This document shows positions 18,338 to 27,435 of a stretch of 64,000 nt of DNA, piece by piece (within the stretch, counting starts at the first letter, position 1; each line of letters begins with the position of its first letter). The notes beneath the pieces were generated by a model. That model worked only from the letters and a program-made list of their open reading frames with translations, did no database searches and had not been told where the DNA came from. Location of the stretch: the NCBI GenBank assembly GCA_002494725.1, contig DACG01000022.1, forward strand, positions 1 to 64,000, read 5' to 3'. This DNA is from Geoglobus sp. UBA235. GTDB taxonomy: Archaea; Halobacteriota; Archaeoglobi; Archaeoglobales; Archaeoglobaceae. Both the position numbers and the translations under genes were made by a program.

Positions 18338-19105
18338 TCAGCTGTGTTTATAATACCTCCCAACAATGGTCTGCCACGTTCTTATCGCTCTGAGCAGGTC
18401 TATCTTTCTGAAAGAGGGCCAGTAAACATCAAGGAAGTAGGTTACCCCTTCAGATGACTGCCACGGCAGGAAATTTGAAAGCCTCTGCTCCCCACCTGTT
18501 CTTATCAGAATGTCAACCCTCTCGTATCCGTTGGCAGAGTAGAGGTATGAGGAGAAGAGACTCTCATCAATTTCATCCGGACTTATTCTCCCCTCTCTCA
18601 CCTCATGAAGAATGCTCCTGACAGCGTCAAGTATCTCCTGTCTGCCTCCGTAGGCGAATGCTATGTTCAGGTAAAACCTGTCATACCCTGAGGTTCTGCT
18701 CTCAACCTCTTCAACCGCCTCCAGAACATCATCGGGAAGCATGTCTCTTCTTCCTACAACCCTCACATTCATCCTGTTCCTGTGGGTTCTGGGGTCATCC
18801 AAGAGCCTTTTGATCTCCTTCTTGAAGAGATCGAATATTTTTCTCTTCTCCTCCTCACTCCTTCTGAAGTTCTCTGTTGAGAAAGCGTAAAGGGTTACAA
18901 CCCTCACTCCAATATCCCTGCACCACTCGAGAACCTTCTCAGCCTTTTTCGAGCCGAAGAAGTGGCCCATGTATGCCGGCATACCTCTGCTTCTCGCATA
19001 CCTCCTGTTGCCATCCATGATTATGGCTACATGTTCCGGAATTCTTCCACCCTTTACCTTTTTCTCCAGCATTATCTCATATATCCTTGCTATCATACTC
19101 CTCAA
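18338..19105 (-). CDS. uppS: Cis-prenyltransferase (undecaprenyl diphosphate synthase family)
   Basis: Makes the long-chain polyprenyl diphosphate used as lipid carrier for glycosylation in archaea. The catalytic Asp lies in AIIMDGNRRYARSRG, and the other family blocks are seen: LYAFSTENFRRSEEE, LNIAFAYGGRQEI and ILIRTGGEQRLSNFLPWQ. The 255-residue length is normal. An in-frame ATG at 19096 is an alternative start. The 5' end overlaps the DUF2551 gene by about 20-30 bp and the 3' end is 12 bp from prf1, so it is inside the lysS-argS operon. Confidence 0.95.
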   Translation of the reverse strand: MRSMIARIYEIMLEKKVKGGRIPEHVAIIMDGNRRYARSRGMPAYMGHFFGSKKAEKVLEWCRDIGVRVVTLYAFSTENFRRSEEEKRKIFDLFKKEIKRLLDDPRTHRNRMNVRVVGRRDMLPDDVLEAVEEVESRTSGYDRFYLNIAFAYGGRQEILDAVRSILHEVREGRISPDEIDESLFSSYLYSANGYERVDILIRTGGEQRLSNFLPWQSSEGVTYFLDVYWPSFRKIDLLRAIRTWQTIVGRYYKHS

Positions 19106-19385
19106 GCACCTTTTTCACAAGCCCTCTGTACTCCTCTTTCATGTAATATCTGTTTTTCTCTCCCATTTCAACCTTTAAAATGCCCAGCCTTGCACTGATC
19201 AGACCGACCATGGCTGAGACCCCTCTTATGTTCAGATCAAAATTCTTGCTGATGAGCATCCTGAATATCTCATCGGTTGTGTACTTCTCACCATTCAGAA
19301 GGAGTTTGATGAGTTCTCTCCTCACTCCATTCCTGTCTCTGCTCAGATATTTCTTGAGTCTTATCTCAATTTCCCCGGTCTTCAC
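19077..19385 (-). CDS. DUF2551 archaeal protein
   Basis: A 102-residue archaeal protein that I match to DUF2551 by the block RDRNGVRRELIKLLL and the helix-turn-helix-like FDLNIRGVSAMVGLISARLG. The pattern suggests a small winged-helix DNA- or RNA-binding domain; the function is unknown. The open frame extends upstream to 19529, but that part lies inside the radical SAM gene and has no protein character. I therefore start at GTG 19385, 4 bp after the radical SAM stop and preceded by GGTGAGGA. Confidence 0.75.
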   Translation of the reverse strand: MKTGEIEIRLKKYLSRDRNGVRRELIKLLLNGEKYTTDEIFRMLISKNFDLNIRGVSAMVGLISARLGILKVEMGEKNRYYMKEEYRGLVKKVLEEYDSKDI

Positions 19386-19389
19386 TTCC

Positions 19390-20382
19390 TCACCCCAGCG
19401 GGTGTTTTTCCAGCACGATTCTGCTGTACGTGGGGTACCTCTCAATGATGAAGATCTCTCCAGCATCCATAACTCTCTCTGCCTCTTCAGCGGGAATCTC
19501 AAACCCCTCGTTAACCTCCACGAACTCAACCCCTCTTTGAATTAAGATTTTTCTGATTTTGTCCTTGTCACCCTCAACAAGTCCGCATATAACTGTACCC
19601 TCTGATGTCACCTTGTAAAAATCCGGCAGATTGAAGGCCATTCGTATGAGCCTTCTTCTGAACTGGGCAATCTCCTTGAACCTGACACTGCAGTAATGAA
19701 ATTTCTCAACCGTGTCCCTGTACATCTCCACAATTTCAAGGCTTCCCTGTGCCTCGTAAAATTCTCCCCTTTTCCATCCCCTTTCCATCAACCTCTGCAT
19801 GTTCGATTCGGAGAATTCCAGCTCGTTCACATTCAGAAATGCATCATTTCTGTTGAGTATTTCCGGGATTTCTTTGGTGAAGGATATGGCCGGGATTTCA
19901 AATCCAGCCTCCATGCCAGCTCTTTTGGCACCTCTTACTGACTTCTCGTAAATTCTCACATTTCTGAGTTCAGGAGGATGAAACCTTATTTCATCAAGTC
20001 CCTTTTCAGAAAGCTTTTTGATAGTATTATCACTGGCGGCAATTGACGTGTAAAGATGCGTGTGAAGCCCTGCTCTCGAAAATATCTCAAGATACTCCAT
20101 AACTCTCTCAGATCTCAGCAGGGGTTCCCCTCCTGTTATTGCAACCCCCCCTGCTGACATTGAGAGAATCTCATCAACCACATCATTCACTTCCACCACC
20201 GGTCTCTCATTTGCGTAGACAAAATCCATTCCGAATCTTTCATCTGAGACGGGGCAGTAATAGCATGAGTTGGAGCACTTTCCCGTGATGAACAGAACCA
20301 TCTTGGCTCCCCTTCTGCAAAGCCTGCATCCTTCCGTAAGGTATGTGTAAAAGCTTCCACCCTCTATTCTCCTGAATCTCAT
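19390..20382 (-). CDS. Radical SAM protein with an extra N-terminal Cys pair
   Basis: A 330-residue radical SAM enzyme. The cluster motif is CSNSCYYC (Cys36, 40, 43), followed by the SAM-binding GGEPLL motif. An additional CRLC pair (Cys19, Cys22) lies just before it and may hold a zinc or second metal. The substrate is unknown. The gene overlaps lysS by 4 bp and is followed closely by DUF2551, uppS, prf1 and argS, so a role in tRNA, ribosome or translation-factor modification is a reasonable guess but only that. Confidence 0.8.
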   Translation of the reverse strand: MRFRRIEGGSFYTYLTEGCRLCRRGAKMVLFITGKCSNSCYYCPVSDERFGMDFVYANERPVVEVNDVVDEILSMSAGGVAITGGEPLLRSERVMEYLEIFSRAGLHTHLYTSIAASDNTIKKLSEKGLDEIRFHPPELRNVRIYEKSVRGAKRAGMEAGFEIPAISFTKEIPEILNRNDAFLNVNELEFSESNMQRLMERGWKRGEFYEAQGSLEIVEMYRDTVEKFHYCSVRFKEIAQFRRRLIRMAFNLPDFYKVTSEGTVICGLVEGDKDKIRKILIQRGVEFVEVNEGFEIPAEEAERVMDAGEIFIIERYPTYSRIVLEKHPLG

Positions 20383-21875
20383 ACTTCCATGAACCTCTTT
20401 CTGACAAAATCTGTACCAAGTGACTGAAGGAAATATCCTGCCCTTGGACCATGCTTTGTATCGAGTATGGCCTTGTATATTGCCTGAAATGCCTTTGACG
20501 CCTTTATTCCGGCCTTCTCAGCCACATCGTAAACCAGTCTGTGGAGCCTTTCAGCAGACATTCCCTCCTCCACCGACTCTGCAAACATTCTGAGAAATCT
20601 CCTTTCATCCTCGCTGAATTCTGATCTTATCTCCTCTCTGCTTTTCACCCTGAACTTCAGATTTTCGGGTGCGTATTTCTCAAGCCATGCCCTTGCATAT
20701 CGCGCTCTCCTCTCAACATCCATTTTCAGACTTTCTGTTATCTCATGCCCATTTCTTTCGAGAATCTCAAGAATTCTGTCAGTATCCCATCCGGCAATCT
20801 GTCCAACAACAATCAGGTGCCTGAATGGTACCTCACTGTAACTGCAATCTTCAACAACCGATAGCTCAACACTTCTGTCCGATCTTCTGTAGGCATCCTC
20901 AAACTCATCAATTATGTCCAGCAATCCCAGCCCCGGGTCAAATTCTATGTGTCTTTCAGGCTTGCTTCTGATTATTATGTATCTCACAATCTCAGGTGGA
21001 AGAATCTCAACCATTTCCCGGACAGGCACGACAATTCCCTTTGAACTCTTCATAGCTCCCTTTCCCTTCAGATTTATCCATTCATAAACAATCGGAAATG
21101 GTGGATCTGTTCCAAAAACCTCCTTGGCAATTCTCTTTCCCGTGTCATAGCTCCCTCCTGCTGCAGCATGATCCTTGCCAAATGGTTCAGCATCTATTTC
21201 GAGAATTCTCCATCTTGCAGGCCAGTCAACCCTCCATACAAGCTTTCCTTCATTTATTCTGCACTCACCCTCATGCCCGCAGCTCTCACACCTGTATCTC
21301 ACCCTGTCTCCATCAAAACCTGTTACAGTGGTTGAATTTATTCTCCCGCAGCTTTTGCAGAGTGGCATGAAGGGGCTCCAGCCATTCTCAACATCCCTTC
21401 CCGAAACCTTTTTTATAATTCCTGCAATTTTTTCCCTGTTTCTGAGGGACTGGATTATCATTTCATCGTACTCTCCGTTTTTGTACATCTCATCTGCCTT
21501 TTTCAGCGTTACAGGTATCCCGAGAATGTCAAGCGACTCGAGAAAGGGTTCAAGAAAATGCTCTGAATAGCTGTCATGGCACCCCTCTGGGTCTGGTATG
21601 TTGCTGAGGGGCATTCCAACATATTCTTCATATCTATCAGGTAAAAAGGGATATCTCTTTCTTAGAGGGTCGAACGTGTCTGCAACATACACTATCTCCG
21701 CATCTCCTCCCATTTCCTCAATTGCCCTTCTTATGGCATCAGCTGTGAGCATCTCCCTCAGGTTCCCGAGATGAATGTGACCGCTTGGTGTTATCCCCGT
21801 TGCTATCCTGACCCTATCCTTCTTTCTCAATATTCTCTCGGCCATCACATCAGCCCAGTGGATCACATCACTCAT
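20379..21875 (-). CDS. lysS: Lysyl-tRNA synthetase, class I
   Basis: Charges tRNA-Lys. This is the archaeal class I form, unrelated to the class II enzyme of most bacteria: the HIGH-type motif is ITPSGHIHLGNLRE near residue 30, a zinc ribbon (CKSCGRI then CESCGHE) lies in the middle and the KMSKS-type motif is GAMKSSKG near 285. At 498 residues it is complete. TTTTAAAAAC at 21899-21908 (reverse) is a likely TATA box, so lysS should be the first gene of a six-gene operon ending with argS. Confidence 0.96.
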   Translation of the reverse strand: MSDVIHWADVMAERILRKKDRVRIATGITPSGHIHLGNLREMLTADAIRRAIEEMGGDAEIVYVADTFDPLRKRYPFLPDRYEEYVGMPLSNIPDPEGCHDSYSEHFLEPFLESLDILGIPVTLKKADEMYKNGEYDEMIIQSLRNREKIAGIIKKVSGRDVENGWSPFMPLCKSCGRINSTTVTGFDGDRVRYRCESCGHEGECRINEGKLVWRVDWPARWRILEIDAEPFGKDHAAAGGSYDTGKRIAKEVFGTDPPFPIVYEWINLKGKGAMKSSKGIVVPVREMVEILPPEIVRYIIIRSKPERHIEFDPGLGLLDIIDEFEDAYRRSDRSVELSVVEDCSYSEVPFRHLIVVGQIAGWDTDRILEILERNGHEITESLKMDVERRARYARAWLEKYAPENLKFRVKSREEIRSEFSEDERRFLRMFAESVEEGMSAERLHRLVYDVAEKAGIKASKAFQAIYKAILDTKHGPRAGYFLQSLGTDFVRKRFMEV

Positions 21876-21977
21876 TGTTCAGCCTGAAGGGAGGAGGTTT
21901 TAAAAACATTTTCTCAGCCAGTTCAGAAGCCAGCATAAAGCTTTTGGAGAGATAAACCCTGAAAATCTCGGATTTTA

Positions 21978-23117
21978 TTACTCCCTGAGTTTTCGCACGT
22001 AAAGTGCAAGAGCACTCTGGAAGTAGAAGAGGAGTGAGAAAATCAGAAACGGAGCTGCAAAACCTCCCGTCCTGTCCATGAGAAATCCAGTTATCGATGG
22101 GGCAGCAATCCCTCCAATTCTGCCAACCCCGGCTGAAGTTCCGACTCCAAGGCCTCTTATGCTCTGGGGATAGGTCTTCTGGGTGACGAGAATCAGCAGA
22201 ACCCAGGTTCCGATGCTGAAGAACGAGGCTGATAGAATTGAGGCGAATCTGATAGCTGGATCATAAACGGCTGTGAAAAGTATGATTGAAAATCCAGCGA
22301 GAGCAGCATAGATGAAGAGAAGCTTTTCTGTGTTGGTTTCCTTAGAAAGGACTGAAAGTAAAAGTGGAGAAACAATCTGAATTCCGTAAACTGGAATCAG
22401 GAGGGATGTGATTGAGCCGAAGTTGCTGGAGAGCCATACATCGGGAAGCCAGAGAAAAACTCCATAATACGTGTATATTCCGCAGAACCATATCATCCAT
22501 ATCACCAGTGTCAGATTTCTGTATCTCGTAAACAGGGTTCTCACGTTCCCTGAAATCTTCGCTTTCTCGGATTCAACATCTGGGAGCATTCTGAATACAG
22601 GCAGAAGGATTGCAGGAAGGAGTCCAACGAGGAAAAGTCTGCTCAGCTCACTCTCCGAGACAAGATTGTATGCAACAACTATCATGAGTGCCCCAACTCC
22701 CCAGAATGACTCAAGATAGCACATGTATTTTTCAACAGGCCTGTCTATGGCTTCCGGCAGGGTGGTTATGGTCATTGTCAGGCCCCCTCCCAGTCCCATG
22801 CCGGACAAAAACAGAAACAGGGCCAGAAACTCAATCCTCTGAGAGAGGGACATCAAGCCCATTGAGATTGAAAAAAGGAGTACTGATGTGTAGATGACAG
22901 GCTTTCTCCCGATCCTGTCTGAAAGAGAGCCGAAAATTATTGAGCCAGTCCCTACTCCAATCATGAGGCTTGTTCCCAGCATCCCGGCCTCGGTTCGGCT
23001 GTAACCATAGTTCTCTATCAGGGAAGGGGTTGCAAAGCTCAGAAGAAGTGTGTCAAAGGCAGTTATTGCAAAAAGAGTACCCAGAATGAGAAGGTTAATC
23101 CTCGAACGCAGAGCCAT
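21978..23117 (-). CDS. MFS transporter
   Basis: A 379-residue major facilitator with 12 predicted helices. The loop 2-3 signature is GSLSDRIGRKPVIY, and the AxxxxxD/R-type start (LFAITAFDTLLLSFATPSL) resembles the aromatic-acid or sugar-phosphate sub-groups. The substrate cannot be named. It looks monocistronic; GGTAAAATATTTATCC (23139-23154, reverse) is a likely promoter, placing transcription start at the ATG. Confidence 0.83.
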   Translation of the reverse strand: MALRSRINLLILGTLFAITAFDTLLLSFATPSLIENYGYSRTEAGMLGTSLMIGVGTGSIIFGSLSDRIGRKPVIYTSVLLFSISMGLMSLSQRIEFLALFLFLSGMGLGGGLTMTITTLPEAIDRPVEKYMCYLESFWGVGALMIVVAYNLVSESELSRLFLVGLLPAILLPVFRMLPDVESEKAKISGNVRTLFTRYRNLTLVIWMIWFCGIYTYYGVFLWLPDVWLSSNFGSITSLLIPVYGIQIVSPLLLSVLSKETNTEKLLFIYAALAGFSIILFTAVYDPAIRFASILSASFFSIGTWVLLILVTQKTYPQSIRGLGVGTSAGVGRIGGIAAPSITGFLMDRTGGFAAPFLIFSLLFYFQSALALYVRKLRE

Positions 23118-23165
23118 TAAAATTCATGGTCTCTGGACAGGATAAATATTTTACCTTGAGAATGG

Positions 23166-23864
23166 TCAGAGAACAAGCCTCCTCTTAACTAAGGGGTTCC
23201 TCTCTATTATCTCCTTGAGTTTGGTTTCAAAGCTCTCGAAATCATGGACGATCTCACTCACAAACACTCCAGTCCTTCCTATCTCTCTTCTCCTTTCAAG
23301 AACCCTGAATCTCTCCCTGACTATCTCAATTCCAACTCCAAGAAAGCCTGCAAGCTCGCTGGCATCGAGCTCATTTGCGGGAATTTCATAGTGTCCATCG
23401 CTGAGAGGGATTATAAGAACAAGTCTCTTGTCCACTCCTGGACACCTCTTTCTGCTTTTCAGTGATTCAATATCAACACAGCCACCAAACCTGTAAAAAT
23501 CCATTTCCTTATCCTTCATCTTTACGAGAGGGAAGCTGACATTTGCATTCTCAAGCACGATTTCCCCCTTAATTGCATAGTTTGGTGTTGCCTGAATGAT
23601 CCTTTTTTCAAGAATCATGTAATCCTGAAGGGCAAGTTCGATTTTGTAAGATGGCATGGCTGTTGGGATGAAGATGTCAACATCACTTGCCCTCCTCACA
23701 TCCCCTCTTGCCACAGAGCCGTAAACAACAGAGTCTATACCATGACTGGCTAGAGCCTCCATTATTTCCAAGGCTATGTCTCTTTTCTCATCAAGGAGCC
23801 TCCAGTGCTCCCTGCCGTACTTTATTTTTTTCCTGGACCCAAACACAGCTGTTTTTCCTCTCAT
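23166..23864 (-). CDS. Predicted nucleotidyltransferase
   Basis: A 232-residue protein with a pol-beta-type nucleotidyltransferase core: VVYGSVARGDVRRASDVDIF gives the GS motif and the two metal-binding Asp residues. The C-terminal half is helical and looks like a winged-helix module (SELAGFLGVGIEIVRERF). It resembles a stand-alone archaeal family rather than the minimal MntA type at 55384. The target is unknown. It overlaps cutA by 4 bp and is presumably cotranscribed with it. Confidence 0.8.
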   Translation of the reverse strand: MRGKTAVFGSRKKIKYGREHWRLLDEKRDIALEIMEALASHGIDSVVYGSVARGDVRRASDVDIFIPTAMPSYKIELALQDYMILEKRIIQATPNYAIKGEIVLENANVSFPLVKMKDKEMDFYRFGGCVDIESLKSRKRCPGVDKRLVLIIPLSDGHYEIPANELDASELAGFLGVGIEIVRERFRVLERRREIGRTGVFVSEIVHDFESFETKLKEIIERNPLVKRRLVL

Positions 23865-24172
23865 TCTTCCACAATGCTATCAATCCACCTGAGAAATTCC
23901 AGGTTTCCCTCCTCAACCTGCAAGGCACATATGCACGGGGTGGTGTAGCTGTGCAGCTTTTTTATCTCATCTCTCAATTCGGAGAATTTTTCAGCCTTTG
24001 TTTTGATAATCATTGCAACCTCCTGATCCTCCTGAATCTCCCCCTCCCACCAGTACATGGAGTCTATTTTCCAGAAATTGACACAGGCAGCAAGCTTTTT
24101 CTTGAGAATGTGTCTTGCGATTCCGACAGCCTCATCACGGGATGGAAATGTTACGTACACGAAGTGGTACAT
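23861..24172 (-). CDS. cutA: CutA1 divalent-cation tolerance protein
   Basis: Small trimeric protein of 103 residues. Family marks are FVYVTFPSRDEAVGIAR at the start, the AACVNFW segment and SMYWWEGEIQEDQEVAMIIK. CutA is linked with copper tolerance in bacteria, but its job in archaea is unsettled. I start at ATG 24172 because the TATA box at 24194-24206 would start transcription near 24174; the upstream GTG at 24178 would lie outside that transcript. Confidence 0.92.
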   Translation of the reverse strand: MYHFVYVTFPSRDEAVGIARHILKKKLAACVNFWKIDSMYWWEGEIQEDQEVAMIIKTKAEKFSELRDEIKKLHSYTTPCICALQVEEGNLEFLRWIDSIVEE

Positions 24173-24193
24173 GCTCACAGTTTCTCCGCAATC

Positions 24194-24206
24194 TATTTAA
24201 ATTTTT
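24194..24206. promoter_or_regulatory. Palindromic TATA box between cutA and a divergent membrane-protein gene
   Basis: TATTTAAATTTTT contains ATTTAAAT, which reads the same on both strands. It lies about 25 bp from each start region (ATG 24172 leftward, ATG 24226 rightward), so a single element may serve both genes. Confidence 0.5.
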
Positions 24207-24225
24207 AACCTGAAAATCCCATGGA

Positions 24226-24681
24226 ATGAGGGTGGGCATAACGCTTGTGGCTGTTTTCATGCTGACAATGTTCTCCCTTTATGCCTTCTCGTCCATCACC
24301 ATTTTCATTGCAAAGCAGGAGTTTGCTGAGGCCTTCAGACAGGAGGCCAAGAATTACGGGATTGAGAACGAGGATGTGGAGGGTCTCATTCCCTACGTGG
24401 CGTGGTTTGGGCTGGGATTCTCACTCCTCTACCTCCTCACCGGAATAGGGCTTGTAATGCGAAGTGAAACTGCAAGAAAGGCAGGGATGGCAATTGGAAT
24501 TCTACACGGGATCTACGGATTGCTGGCAGTCTACATCCCACCCATTGCAGCACTCAATCTTGTAATAGCGACCACCCTTATTTACTACCTGAGGAGAGAT
24601 GATGTTCGGGAAGAGTTTGTCAGATCAGTTTCAATTGAAGAGAGAATTCTCGGAAAGGACTGGGAAGGGAAAATTAATTAA
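24226..24681 (+). CDS. Small membrane protein, function unknown
   Basis: A 151-residue protein with about four hydrophobic segments (roughly residues 5-28, 55-77, 87-105 and 107-120) and an acidic soluble loop between the first and second. I recognise no family. It is divergent from cutA and 17 bp upstream of the S2P protease gene, so it may be cotranscribed with the protease. Confidence 0.7.
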   Translation: MRVGITLVAVFMLTMFSLYAFSSITIFIAKQEFAEAFRQEAKNYGIENEDVEGLIPYVAWFGLGFSLLYLLTGIGLVMRSETARKAGMAIGILHGIYGLLAVYIPPIAALNLVIATTLIYYLRRDDVREEFVRSVSIEERILGKDWEGKIN

Positions 24682-24698
24682 TTGAGCTTTTCCAGTTG

Positions 24699-26159
24699 AT
24701 GATGATGAACATCACCTTGGCGATCACAGTCTTCATGGGATACTGGATTGTTGTCGAGTATCTGAACAGAAGTGGATGGCTTGAGAAAAGAAACATATCC
24801 GCTTATGGACCGGTTCTGATGATAAGAACAGAGAAAGGACTTAACCTCTTAAAGAAAGTTGCTTCTTATCAGAAATTCTGGATCCTACTTGGAAATCTCG
24901 GAATCCCTGCGGTTTTTGCAGGAATGATTTTTATGTTTGTATTAATTGTTTTAATGGATTATGCACTCCTGACATCACCTCCACCTCCATCCGACATGAC
25001 AAGTCCGAGAAATGCCCTTCTAATCCCCGGAGTGAACCAGTACATCCCGCTTGTGTGGGGACTGATTGGACTGATTGTCACGCTGATTGTTCATGAGTTC
25101 AGCCATGCCATATCTGCATTGGCAGAAAACATAAGGGTGAAATCTCTTGGTGTTCTCTTTGCAATTGTCCCGATTGGTGGGTTTGCAGAGCCTGATGAGG
25201 AAGGATTGATGAAAGAGTCGAAAAGATCAACAAGACTGAGAGTTTTCTCATCCGGAGTTATAAGCAACTTCATAACTGCAGCAGCTGCCTTTTCTGTTTT
25301 CTTCTATCTTTTGGGGTTCATATCCCCTTCCATAGCTGTTATCAAATCTGAAAGTCCGGAACTGAAAGTGGGGGATGTTGTGGTTGAGATAAATGGTCTT
25401 CCGGTGAAGACAGCGGATGATATCTCCAAGGCTACAGGAGATGGGAGAGAGATCGTTCTTAAATTGAAGGATGGGAGAGAGGTGAGACTTGAGGGGGTTA
25501 CCGGGGTTAGGGTTGTTGGAGTTCTGGACGGCTATCCTGCAAGGGAAGCCGGAATAAAGGAGGGCTGGATAATAACGTCTGTCGATGGGATGAGGGTGAG
25601 AACTCTAAATGATTTTCTCAGTGCAATGAAAGGTAAAAAGGCTGGAGAAACGGTTGAAATTGAGGTGTATGATGGAAGTGAATTCAGAAGGATGAGTGTT
25701 GAGCTTAAGGAATCTGATGGAAGAGCAATCATGGGTGTTCAGGTTGAGGAGTACTTTGCTGGAGTGGCGTTCAGCTACTACTACGCGGGCAACATACTCT
25801 CAACCCTGAAGAGCATACCATCTATGCTCCTGAACCCTGCCGGATGGCTTTTCATAATTTCAATGCCGATAATTTTCTTCAACAGTTTCTCTCCTCCGAT
25901 TACAAGCTTCTTTACATCAGAGTTTGGCTCCTGGATTTTCTACGCTTTGAACATATTTTACTGGATTGGATGGATAAACTTCTATGTTGGGCTTTTCAAC
26001 TGCCTCCCAGCACTGCCACTTGATGGAGGAAGGGTTTTTTACGACATCATGGAGAAGTTTGGAGGAAGAAAGAGGGCTGAAATTGCCACAAAGGTTTTCT
26101 CGTTCGTCATATTTGGATCGATAATACTTTCAATCGTGATCCCCAACATGCCACGATGA
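24699..26159 (+). CDS. Site-2 protease family intramembrane metalloprotease with two PDZ-like domains
   Basis: A 486-residue membrane protease that would cut substrates within the bilayer. The zinc motif is VHEFSHA (about residue 130) and the third ligand lies in the C-terminal NCLPALPLDGGR motif. Two PDZ-like domains lie between them (about 220-270 and 270-350, the second with GYPAREAGIKEGWIITSVDG). Such enzymes release membrane-bound regulators or clear signal peptides; the substrate here is unknown. Three ATG codons in a row (24699, 24702, 24705) leave the exact start open. It overlaps the next gene by 4 bp. Confidence 0.9.
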   Translation: MMMNITLAITVFMGYWIVVEYLNRSGWLEKRNISAYGPVLMIRTEKGLNLLKKVASYQKFWILLGNLGIPAVFAGMIFMFVLIVLMDYALLTSPPPPSDMTSPRNALLIPGVNQYIPLVWGLIGLIVTLIVHEFSHAISALAENIRVKSLGVLFAIVPIGGFAEPDEEGLMKESKRSTRLRVFSSGVISNFITAAAAFSVFFYLLGFISPSIAVIKSESPELKVGDVVVEINGLPVKTADDISKATGDGREIVLKLKDGREVRLEGVTGVRVVGVLDGYPAREAGIKEGWIITSVDGMRVRTLNDFLSAMKGKKAGETVEIEVYDGSEFRRMSVELKESDGRAIMGVQVEEYFAGVAFSYYYAGNILSTLKSIPSMLLNPAGWLFIISMPIIFFNSFSPPITSFFTSEFGSWIFYALNIFYWIGWINFYVGLFNCLPALPLDGGRVFYDIMEKFGGRKRAEIATKVFSFVIFGSIILSIVIPNMPR

Positions 26160-27022
26160 AATGCCAGAGATGTGGCAGCGAACCATTTGAAAGGTTCAGG
26201 GGAGGGATGTACTGCAGAGAGTGCTTTGCTGTCAAATATGAGGGAGCTGTGGAGTCTGCTGTCAGAAGATACAGGATGATCGGGGAGAATGAGAGAGTTC
26301 TGGCTGCGGTAAGTGGTGGGAAGGACAGCGTTGCAATGCTGTCTGTTCTTGAAAAGCTCAAAAAGAGATTCAGATTTGAGTTTTCGTCACTTTTCATTGA
26401 TCTCGGAATTGGTGATTACACCAGAAATTCAAAAAGGATTGTGGAGGACATCTGCAAAAAGCTGGACATTGAGCTCCATGTGGTGAGGCTATGTGATTAT
26501 GGCTTTACAATTGATGACGTTTCAGGAAAAACCTGTTCTGTGTGCGGAAATGTGAAAAGGTATATCATGAACAGATTTGCAAGGGAGAATGGCTTTGATT
26601 CGGTTGCAACCGGTCACTGTGCTGAGGACATTCTTTCCAATTTTTTGAAAAACCTCTATTCAGGGAACATTCAGTGGAGCGAGAAACAGAGGCCAAGGCT
26701 TGATGGGTATGACAGAATGGTGACCAAGATAAGGCCTCTCTACGAGATGGGGGAAAGGGAGAACATTCTTTACGTTCTTTCAAGGGGCCTTCCTTTCGTT
26801 GAAGATGAGTGCCCCCATGCACCGTCCACAATCTGGAAAGAGATGGTGTACGACATTGAAAGAAGAATTCCAGGATTCAAAATAAGCGTTCTCAGAAATC
26901 TGGCAAGAGAGAGGAGGGAGGATTCAGCCGAGTACAGATACTGCAGAATTTGTGGAGAAATCACATCATCAGACATCTGCCAGTTCTGCAGGAATGTTGC
27001 AAGATTTTCCAGAAATCAGTAG
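26156..27022 (+). CDS. tRNA 2-thiolation enzyme (TtuA/Ncs6, TIGR00269 type)
   Basis: A PP-loop ATPase of 288 residues that adenylates a tRNA uridine and exchanges its oxygen for sulfur. The PP-loop is AAVSGGKDSVAML near residue 52. An N-terminal zinc ribbon (CQRCGSE then CREC) and a C-terminal one (CRICGE then CQFC) are both present, as are catalytic-type Cys residues in KTCSVCGN and the Cys of TGHCAEDIL. In archaea this group makes 2-thiouridine using a ubiquitin-like sulfur carrier; a ThiS/MoaD-like candidate is at 52657. It overlaps the S2P gene by 4 bp. Confidence 0.9.
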   Translation: MKCQRCGSEPFERFRGGMYCRECFAVKYEGAVESAVRRYRMIGENERVLAAVSGGKDSVAMLSVLEKLKKRFRFEFSSLFIDLGIGDYTRNSKRIVEDICKKLDIELHVVRLCDYGFTIDDVSGKTCSVCGNVKRYIMNRFARENGFDSVATGHCAEDILSNFLKNLYSGNIQWSEKQRPRLDGYDRMVTKIRPLYEMGERENILYVLSRGLPFVEDECPHAPSTIWKEMVYDIERRIPGFKISVLRNLARERREDSAEYRYCRICGEITSSDICQFCRNVARFSRNQ

Positions 27023-27435
27023 TCGTCATCCATTTCCACATACTTCATTTCCCTCAGGTATCCAACCTTAAGCCCGATTTCTTGTGCCCTTTTCCTCAGC
27101 ATCCTGTCATTTGTTATGACTGCTGCGTTTTCCATCTCTGCAAGCTTCAGAATTGCATTGTCGCTCCCCTCAGCCTCAATCTCAATAACATCACAGTCAC
27201 CGCAGTTTTCAATTATGGCCAGTGCAAACAGTGCAGCCCGTTTCTCATCGCCTCCAAGGGTTTTGCTGAGATTTTCAAGCTCTCTGATAATGTGAATCGG
27301 AAAAATGAATCTTCTGTATCCAAGATTTCTCAGCTGTGTAAACACATCTGCCTTTCTGGTGAAGATGTACATCAGGATGTTTGTGTCTATTATGGCCTTT
27401 CTCAGGTTATTGTTCCTGCCCCTATCAGCCTCCAT
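27016..27435 (-). CDS. PIN-domain protein (putative ribonuclease)
   Basis: A 139-residue PIN nuclease-fold protein. Acidic residues expected at the active site are visible in [10 protein letters not shown], in IRELENLSK and in [13 protein letters not shown]. The protein follows aIF2-gamma with a 34-bp overlap, which I recall as the arrangement in A. fulgidus. That linkage and the absence of an antitoxin partner argue for a housekeeping RNA-processing role (as in Nob1/Fcf1 relatives) instead of a VapC toxin. Its 3' end overlaps the convergent tRNA thiolation gene by 7 bp. Confidence 0.82.
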   Translation of the reverse strand: MEADRGRNNNLRKAIIDTNILMYIFTRKADVFTQLRNLGYRRFIFPIHIIRELENLSKTLGGDEKRAALFALAIIENCGDCDVIEIEAEGSDNAILKLAEMENAAVITNDRMLRKRAQEIGLKVGYLREMKYVEMDDDY

